Source: Sphingomonadales bacterium (GTDB taxonomy: Bacteria > Pseudomonadota > Alphaproteobacteria > Sphingomonadales > Sphingomonadaceae). From it: a stretch of DNA of 6,387 nucleotides. Location of the stretch: NCBI GenBank assembly GCA_028868335.1, contig JAGWUU010000184.1, forward strand, positions 1 to 6,387, given 5' to 3'. The notes below the pieces were generated by a model. That model was not told the origin of the DNA. It ran no database searches and was given only the letters and a program-made list of their open reading frames with translations. The position numbers and the translations under genes were made by a program. Below, piece by piece: positions 1 to 4,991 of the stretch; position 1 is the first letter of the stretch; each line of letters starts with the position of its first letter.

Positions 1-375
1 CCACTTGTGCCCCGCATCGCCACGATCTCGCCCAGCCATCCTGGCATCGGCGAAGTCACCGCACCGGCTGCCAAATCCCCGATCGAATGGCGCTCACCGC
101 GTCGGTTCTGCACCATTCAACCGACAGTGCAGTCCACCAGCCGGACCAGCCCGAAGCACAAATCCCCATAGCGCATCGCGGGCCGCCCGCGGGTTCCTGC
201 ATGTTAGGATTTCGTACGCAAGCGCCCGAAATCCTTCGACTTGGCAGTCGTAGTGCCTGCGAAATCGATCTCCTGAAAGCAGTCGTTCGTTCATTGAGTA
301 AAGATTCGACCGTGAATCCCCGCTACATGTGGCGCGCGAGTCGAGGTTCGCCTCGGTGATTTCGCTGCGCCCGAA
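1..375. other. Gene-poor stretch, nothing supported
   Basis: Open frames here are short, overlap on both strands and show no family motif I recognise. One minus-strand frame, open from an ATG near position 116 to the left edge, reads about 38 residues with a plausible composition (it includes SPMPGWLGEIVAMRG). It could be the start of a gene lying outside the window, but it is too short to identify. The region adjoins the broken 3' end of the IS110 remnant, so it may be insertion-scarred intergenic DNA. No tRNA, rRNA, CRISPR or clear terminator was seen. Confidence 0.4.
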
Positions 376-1120
376 TTAAACGAAACTGGTGGTCGGCGCG
401 CCGTGCGGCTGCTCGCCAGCGCGGTGACTCCATTGCTGCAGCGCGAATGGTCGCTGCACACGGCACAGCATGATGTTGGCGGCCTCGTAAAGTGACCGGC
501 GCAACATCGGATCGCCAGCTTTGGAAATGTTGCCGCGTACATCGCGTTCCCCGGATTGGCTTCGCCGCGGGGCTAGTCCGGAATAGGCTCCGACATCTTC
601 ACAACGGGCGAAGCGACGGGATCTTCGATGGTGGCTGTGAACGTCAAGGCGGTGATCGGTCCAACGCCAGGGACACTCATGAGCCGACCGCATACCGGAT
701 CATCAGTTGCCCGGCTTTCGAGCAGTCGGCAGGAAGCACGCAGCTGGTCTTCGATGACCTCGATGGATGCCACGAGCGGCGCGAACAGTGGCTCGAGATC
801 CGGTCGCTGCTGGTACAAGGCAACCAACCGTTCGCGGCACCTGCCTGGTGTGTGGGGGGGCAGGCGCGACCCGAACAACTTCAACAGTCCACGCAACTGG
901 TTCCACGTTGCGACCCGCGCGTTGATCAGTTGCGCTCGGATGCGCAGCGCAGCACGATCGATATGTGTTGCAGAGGCATTCATATGCACGCGCTTGAACC
1001 ATCCCGTGCGAGCCAGCTGCGCCAGCCCCTCGGCATCGTGCACATCGATCTTGTTCACGCGTGCCGCGAATGCGAGTGCTGTCCTAGACCCGATGATCGG
1101 CACGATGCCTGCGGGGTGAA
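376..1120 (-). pseudogene. IS110-family transposase remnant, frameshifted
   Basis: This is a decayed IS110-type transposase, the DEDD recombinase class that moves compact insertion sequences. Visible pieces include NKIDVHDAEGLAQLARTGW, which carries the last two acidic residues of the RuvC-like catalytic set; then IRAQLINARVATWNQLRGLL; and the C-terminal helix-hairpin signature LMSVPGVGPITALTFTATIEDP. At about 615-618 the frame breaks: reading resumes one frame over as RFARCEDVGAYSGLAPRR and continues through SGERDVRGNISKAGDP and LYEAANIML. A single missing base would restore IEDP-V-RF. The first catalytic Asp and the Glu of the DEDD set are not recognisable, because sequence beyond about 1120 is not transposase-like in any one frame. 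The C-terminus ends early, at 376, without the usual ALARKLA-type tail. It is therefore inactive. Its open frame runs on towards 1319, but that part overlaps the transporter promoter and is probably not original coding sequence. Confidence 0.85.
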
Positions 1121-1267
1121 CCGTCCGCCAACTATTAGGCAGCGATCGGACGCGAGAATCCCAAATCGGAGGCAAAGGCGTCCAATGCTGCGACAACAGC
1201 AGTCTCGCGCGGGGTAGCCGTAGCAAGGGCACCACCGCTTGCTGAATGGTGACAATTGCAACAATCC

Positions 1268-1297
1268 GTGACGGGTTGTGGTCAATTAATGTATAGA
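1268..1297 (+). promoter_or_regulatory. Candidate sigma-70-like promoter for transporter operon
   Basis: A -35-like GTGACG (1268-1273) and a -10-like TATAGA (1292-1297) are separated by 18 bp, each matching 4 of 6 consensus bases. Transcription would begin about 20 bp before the transporter ATG. The -10 box lies inside the HutC-type operator, which would explain repression by occlusion. Promoters in high-GC proteobacteria are poorly predicted by eye, so this is tentative. Confidence 0.35.
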
Positions 1298-1299
1298 CA
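1290..1299 (+). promoter_or_regulatory. HutC-type operator half-palindrome TGTATAGACA
   Basis: The sequence TGTATAGACA fits the core GT-N-TA-N-AC described for the HutC subfamily of GntR regulators, with TGT/ACA arms around a central TA. It sits 18 bp upstream of the transporter ATG, in an AT-richer patch of an otherwise GC-rich region. The transporter is followed by a HutC-like regulator, so autoregulation of this pair is the simple reading. The same regulator may also control the facing lyase operon, whose promoter lies beyond the right edge. Confidence 0.55.
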
Positions 1300-1317
1300 A
1301 TTGAGTTCGCCTCTGAC

Positions 1318-2778
1318 ATGAGGCGTACCGGTGGGTCAATTCGTGGTCAGCCGGAGATCGATTTGACGTCAGCATCTCGCGAATCAGCGGATACCCGCTT
1401 CTTCGGTCAGCCGGCCGGTCTTGGTGTTTTGTGCGGCACCCAGCTGTGGGAACGTTTTTCCTTCTACGGCATGCAGGCGCTGTTGATGCTTTATATGACG
1501 CAGGAGTTGCTCAAGTCCGGGGCGGCCAACCGGGTCTGGGGCATGGCGGCCTATCGTTCGGGGATGGAAGCCCTGTTCGGGCCGATGAGCGATCTTGGCT
1601 TCGCGTCGCAAACCTACGGTATCTATGCCGGGTTCATTTACGTCACGCCGCTGGCGGGGGCATGGATAGCCGACAGTTTCCTGGGCAAGACGCGTACCGT
1701 GTGCATCGGCGCCTTGTTGATGTCGGCGGGGCATCTGGCGATGGCGGTTACGCCATTGTTTCTGGTGGCCCTGGGATTGCTGATTGCCGGGGGCGGCTGC
1801 GTGATTGGCAACCTCTCCTCGCAGGTCGGAGATCTTTATTCGGTCGATGACGCCAGGCGAACCCGCGCCTTCGCCATCTTTCTGATCGCGTCGAGCGTTG
1901 GATCGCTGCTGTCACCCCTGATTACAGGCACGCTTGGGGAAAGGGTGGGCTGGCACTGGGGCTTCGGAGCTGCGGGAATCGGTATGCTGGTCGGAGCAGC
2001 TACCTATCTGTCAGGGCGTCATCTCCTGCCCGCGCGCCCGGTCATGCATGGTGGCGATCTTCCGCCGCTGAGCCGCGCGGACAAGCGCAACATCCTTGCG
2101 ATCCTGCTGGTTTTCGTACCCTACATCCTGGTCAATACCGCCTATCAGCAATGTTACGCCCTGATGCTGGTCTGGGCCGATGGAGCGGTCAATCACACAG
2201 TGCTGGGCTGGGAAATGCCGATCACCTGGATGAACTTCTTCGACGGGGTGATGGCAATGGGCACGATCACCGCCTCGGCAGTCATATGGCAGCGCATGGG
2301 CGCGCGGGGGCGCGAGCCGCACGACATCACCAAAATCGGTATTGGCTGTGCAGGTGTGGCACTGGCATTTGTATATGCGGCGGGGCTGGCGATGATGCCG
2401 GGTGTGTCGTGGATTGCGCTGGTCGGGGTCTATTTCATCATCGACTGGTCGTGCGCCTGGTTCGAGCCGCCGACCGGAGCGATCACCTCTCGCTATGCTC
2501 CCTACCGGATCAGCGCGACGATGATGGGCCTGTTCAAGCTCGCCATGGCCTTTGCCTATTTCGCTCTGGGCTGGCTGGGGCATTTCATCGAAACGATGGG
2601 GCCGGTGCGCTACTGGCTGCTCGATGCCGGGATCGCGGCGTCGGGAGCCGTGCTTGTCCTGGTGTTCGGAAAGCGCGTGCAGGCAATGCTTGATCCTTCG
2701 TGTTCCGCGCCGCCAACGCAATCACTGCTCGGCGAAACGCAAATCCATGCCTGGCCTGATCCCGCCAACCTGCATTGA
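1318..2778 (+). CDS. POT/PTR2 (MFS) family transporter, atypical
   Basis: Inner-membrane carrier of 486 residues, close to the usual POT length, with about 12-14 hydrophobic segments. Family marks are LWERFSFYGMQALLMLYM in TM1 (residues 43-60), GAWIADSFLGK (about 114-124), GNLSSQVGDLY (164-174), GTLGERVGWHWGFGAAG (204-220) and SRYAPYRISATMMG near TM10-11 (391-404). Family members usually import di- and tripeptides with protons. Here the residues for that chemistry are changed: the first Glu of ExxER is Gln42, the Arg after the TM1 motif is Gln53, the TM4 Lys is Ile163, the TM7 Glu is Gln277 and the TM10 Glu is Cys379. The substrate is therefore probably not a normal peptide. The ATG at 1318 has a weak ribosome site; a TTG at 1363 with GGAG six bases upstream is a credible alternative and loses no membrane segment. 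The HutC-like gene follows after 30 bp, probably in the same operon. Confidence 0.9.
   Translation: MRRTGGSIRGQPEIDLTSASRESADTRFFGQPAGLGVLCGTQLWERFSFYGMQALLMLYMTQELLKSGAANRVWGMAAYRSGMEALFGPMSDLGFASQTYGIYAGFIYVTPLAGAWIADSFLGKTRTVCIGALLMSAGHLAMAVTPLFLVALGLLIAGGGCVIGNLSSQVGDLYSVDDARRTRAFAIFLIASSVGSLLSPLITGTLGERVGWHWGFGAAGIGMLVGAATYLSGRHLLPARPVMHGGDLPPLSRADKRNILAILLVFVPYILVNTAYQQCYALMLVWADGAVNHTVLGWEMPITWMNFFDGVMAMGTITASAVIWQRMGARGREPHDITKIGIGCAGVALAFVYAAGLAMMPGVSWIALVGVYFIIDWSCAWFEPPTGAITSRYAPYRISATMMGLFKLAMAFAYFALGWLGHFIETMGPVRYWLLDAGIAASGAVLVLVFGKRVQAMLDPSCSAPPTQSLLGETQIHAWPDPANLH
1353..1356 (+). promoter_or_regulatory. GGAG ribosome site for alternative TTG start
   Basis: GGAG stands six bases before an in-frame TTG at 1363, codon 16 of the transporter. 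No comparable purine run stands at good spacing before the ATG at 1318. Starting at TTG gives about 12 residues before the conserved FFGQPAGLG segment, a normal N-terminal length for the family. Confidence 0.35.
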
Positions 2779-2808
2779 CAACAGCGACCGCGACGGCGAG
2801 GCATCACC

Positions 2809-3594
2809 ATGAGAATCCGGAGCGGGTGGCGTCCCGTTGCCGGCCGAAAGATTGGGTCGACAGGATTAGCCCGGATGTCTTCGTTGCCATTGCATGAACG
2901 TATTCGCCAGGAAGTCGAATCCAGCATTCTTAGCGGCGAACTTCGTCCCGGCGACAGAATTTCCTCGGAATTCGAACTGATGGCGCACTACGGATGCGCG
3001 AGAATGACGGTGAACAAGGCGATGTCGGCACTCGCCGCCGCTGGCCTGATCGATCGTCGCAAACGCGCGGGATCGTTCGTCGCGCGGCCACGCAATGTGG
3101 CGATGATGCTCGATGTGCCGGATCTTATGTCCGAAGTCATGGGGCGCGGACAGCGCTACGCTTACCGCCAGTTGAGCCGTCAGATCGCAGATACCGCGCA
3201 TGACCGGCAGGCTTTTGCGGAGTTGGGCGCGGTTGGCCGAGTGTTGCGGCTCTCCGGCCTGCACGTTGCCGATGACACTCCGTTCGCGTTTGAGGAACGC
3301 ATCATCAATCTTGCTCTGGTGCCCGAAATCGAACAGGCCGATTTCTCGCAGGAACCGCCCGGCACCTGGTTGCTGAAACATATTCCCTGGACCGAAGCGG
3401 AAAACCGTATCGGGGCGCTCGGGGCCAGTCGAGAACACGCTCGGGCGCTGGGCATCGCGATCGGCGAATCCTGCCTGGCCATCGACCGGCATACCTGGCG
3501 CGCTACAGACAGCGTGACCTTCGTGCGGCAGGTATTCGTAGCAGGAACCTACGAACTGGTCGCTCGATTTGGCCCATCGCGCCCGCCGGCGTAG
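2809..3594 (+). CDS. HutC-like GntR-family transcriptional regulator
   Basis: DNA-binding regulator with an N-terminal winged helix-turn-helix (about residues 27-94: LRPGDRISSEFELMAHYGC, then RMTVNKAMSALAAAGLIDRR and GSFVARP) and a C-terminal UTRA ligand domain (about 100-255). The UTRA part carries HutC-type signatures: FEERIINLALVPEIEQADFS, PWTEAENRIGA, GESCLAIDRHTW and a final GTYELVARF. HutC proteins repress histidine-utilisation genes and are released by urocanate; a urocanate-like acid is a reasonable effector here but is inferred. The chosen ATG has GAGG seven bases upstream. An internal ATG at 2875 (Met23), with AGGA nine bases upstream, gives the more usual family N-terminus (MSSLPLHERIRQ) and may be the true start. 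The gene follows the transporter by 30 bp and converges on the oxidoreductase. It probably acts on the operator at 1290-1299. Confidence 0.92.
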   Translation: MRIRSGWRPVAGRKIGSTGLARMSSLPLHERIRQEVESSILSGELRPGDRISSEFELMAHYGCARMTVNKAMSALAAAGLIDRRKRAGSFVARPRNVAMMLDVPDLMSEVMGRGQRYAYRQLSRQIADTAHDRQAFAELGAVGRVLRLSGLHVADDTPFAFEERIINLALVPEIEQADFSQEPPGTWLLKHIPWTEAENRIGALGASREHARALGIAIGESCLAIDRHTWRATDSVTFVRQVFVAGTYELVARFGPSRPPA

Positions 3595-3606
3595 ATCCGC
3601 TACACC
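3588..3606. terminator. Small hairpin shared by two convergent stop codons
   Basis: GGCGTAG and CTACACC form a 7-bp stem with one mismatch around the 5-base loop ATCCG. The regulator's TAG and the oxidoreductase's TAG (read on the minus strand) lie in opposite arms. It could act as a weak bidirectional terminator or limit read-through between convergent genes. No T-run follows on either strand, so intrinsic termination is doubtful. Confidence 0.25.
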
Positions 3607-4928
3607 CCGCCAAACGGGCGTGGCATGGTTCCATCCCAGAAACGTTCGATGCGATAGGCGTGGGGATCGACCAGCGGCTTGCCTCCGGTCACCATGTCGG
3701 CCACGAGTTCCCCCGCTGCCGGACCAATGCCGAAACCATGGCCGGAAAATCCCGTCGCCACGACCAGCCCCGTCATCGTCGGAACCGGTGAAATGATTGG
3801 CACGGTATCTGGCATGGCATCGATCATCCCCGCCCAGACCTGCTCGATCCGCGCAGCGGCCAGGGCCGGAAAGCGGCGGCGCAGCGCGGCCAGGCTGGCC
3901 TCGACATAGCGGCAATCGGGTGCGGGATCGAGAACCCGGCATGACTCATAGGGCGAGGGTCGATCAAGGGGAACCGGCGCGGCATCGCGCCATTCGTCCG
4001 CGAAGCTGGAATTCAGCCGCAGCCGGATATGGCGCCATTCCATACCGAGCAGCGGCAGGTAAGCGGGCATGAAGCGGAAGGCATCGGGAGTGATCGGAAC
4101 CGCATTCAGCAGGCCGTTAGCCACGGTGTAGCCGCCATCGGCCCGCTTGCGTACACCCAGCACGCCATCCCAGAAGCACAGATCCGGCCCGCCCGGCAGA
4201 GGCTGGGTCCGCGATACGGTGGCGCGGACCTTGAGCTGGGGAATAGTGATGTCGAGATCGCGAAGGATTCGCCTCGTCCATGCGCCACCCGCTACGACTA
4301 CCGCGTTGCAGGCGATCGGACCGCGCTCGGTAACGATGCCGACGATCCGGCCGGCGGCTGTTTCCATCCCCCGTACCGCGCACCCGGTCAGGATGGTCGC
4401 CCCGTGCCTGCGTGCGGCGTTGGCCATCAACGGCACCGCTCGCTGCGGCTCGGCACAACCGTCGCTGGCGCACCACAAACCGGTGGGCGGTGGCATGGAA
4501 TCACCGGTGAGCAACTGCTGCACCTGGCTGGCACTTGCCATTTGCGCGGCAATGCCGGCTTGCCCGGCCTCGGCAATCCACTTTTCGTATCGTTCAAGGG
4601 TCGGCTCATCCCGGGCGGCGAAGAACGTCCCGCATGGAACAAAGCCGGTGTCGGCCTCGACCCGCTCGTTCATCCCCCGCCACAGCCGTAAACTCTCGCG
4701 AGCAAGGTCGAACTCGCGAGGATCGCGCCGGGCCTGCCGACACCAGCCCCAGTTGCGGCTGGATTGTTCACCGGCAATTTCCCCTTTTTCGGCGACAACC
4801 ACCTTCTGACCGCGCTCGACAAGCGCAAGGGCCGTGGCAATCCCGATGATCCCCCCGCCGATGATTGCCGTATCAACCCGGCGGGGTACATCGGCGTCGC
4901 CGCTAAACGGAATTGTTGGAGGGCCCAT
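3600..4928 (-). CDS. FAD-dependent oxidoreductase, DAO (DadA-like) family
   Basis: Flavoprotein of 442 residues, the normal size for DAO-family amine and amino-acid oxidases or dehydrogenases. An N-terminal Rossmann FAD motif, AIIGGGIIGIATALALVERG (21-40), is followed by VVVAEKGE, whose Glu47 should bind the adenosine ribose. Next comes SSRNWGWCRQARRDPRE (56-72), a hallmark of one DAO subgroup. A second FAD contact, VVVAGGAW (210-217), and a C-terminal GFSGHGFGIGPAAGELVADM (393-412) close the fold. No signal peptide or membrane helix is seen, so it is probably cytoplasmic. Such enzymes oxidise the C-N bond of D-amino acids, sarcosine, dimethylglycine and similar amines; the substrate cannot be read here. 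A GGAAG ribosome site stands nine bases before the ATG. The HAL-like gene ends 46 bp upstream on the same strand, so the two are probably co-transcribed and the enzyme may process an N-methylated or amino substrate or product of that pathway. Confidence 0.9.
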   Translation of the reverse strand: MGPPTIPFSGDADVPRRVDTAIIGGGIIGIATALALVERGQKVVVAEKGEIAGEQSSRNWGWCRQARRDPREFDLARESLRLWRGMNERVEADTGFVPCGTFFAARDEPTLERYEKWIAEAGQAGIAAQMASASQVQQLLTGDSMPPPTGLWCASDGCAEPQRAVPLMANAARRHGATILTGCAVRGMETAAGRIVGIVTERGPIACNAVVVAGGAWTRRILRDLDITIPQLKVRATVSRTQPLPGGPDLCFWDGVLGVRKRADGGYTVANGLLNAVPITPDAFRFMPAYLPLLGMEWRHIRLRLNSSFADEWRDAAPVPLDRPSPYESCRVLDPAPDCRYVEASLAALRRRFPALAAARIEQVWAGMIDAMPDTVPIISPVPTMTGLVVATGFSGHGFGIGPAAGELVADMVTGGKPLVDPHAYRIERFWDGTMPRPFGGV

Positions 4929-4971
4929 TGTGCTGTTCTTCCGGCTGATAAGGAGGTCGGGCGTTACGGGG

Positions 4972-4991
4972 CCGTCAGCGTGGCATGACGG
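4972..4991. repeat. Inverted repeat over the lyase stop codon
   Basis: CCGTCA and TGACGG form a perfect 6-bp stem around an 8-base loop, and one arm contains the lyase's TGA stop. In the lyase-oxidoreductase transcript this could pause ribosomes or stabilise the upstream message. No T-run follows, so it is unlikely to terminate transcription before the oxidoreductase gene. A short stem like this can also arise by chance. Confidence 0.25.

Noticed and set aside
94..294. Minus-strand 66-codon frame left of the IS110 remnant
   Set aside because: No recognisable family, overlaps other open frames in GC-rich DNA, and no clear ribosome site.
492..1217. Long plus-strand open frame of 241 codons
   Set aside because: It lies opposite the IS110 remnant, has Arg/Cys/His-rich low-plausibility composition and no family motif; it is a shadow of the transposase.
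1055..1317. Possible IS110 bridge RNA (non-coding end) near the transposase N-terminus
   Set aside because: The element's ends cannot be located, the N-terminal coding part is degraded, and no convincing paired-loop structure could be identified by eye.
2775..2780. TTGACA overlapping the transporter stop, as a -35 box for the regulator
   Set aside because: No acceptable -10 element is found 16-18 bp downstream, and the 30-bp gap suggests co-transcription with the transporter.
2866..3942. Minus-strand open frame of 358 codons across regulator and oxidoreductase
   Set aside because: It overlaps two genes with clear family signatures and is itself motif-free and Arg/Gly-rich.
4951..4959. Perfect plus-strand Shine-Dalgarno-like TAAGGAGGT
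   Set aside because: No start codon lies at suitable spacing downstream and no plus-strand gene follows. On the minus strand it reads as the 16S tail sequence ACCTCCTTA, probably by chance.
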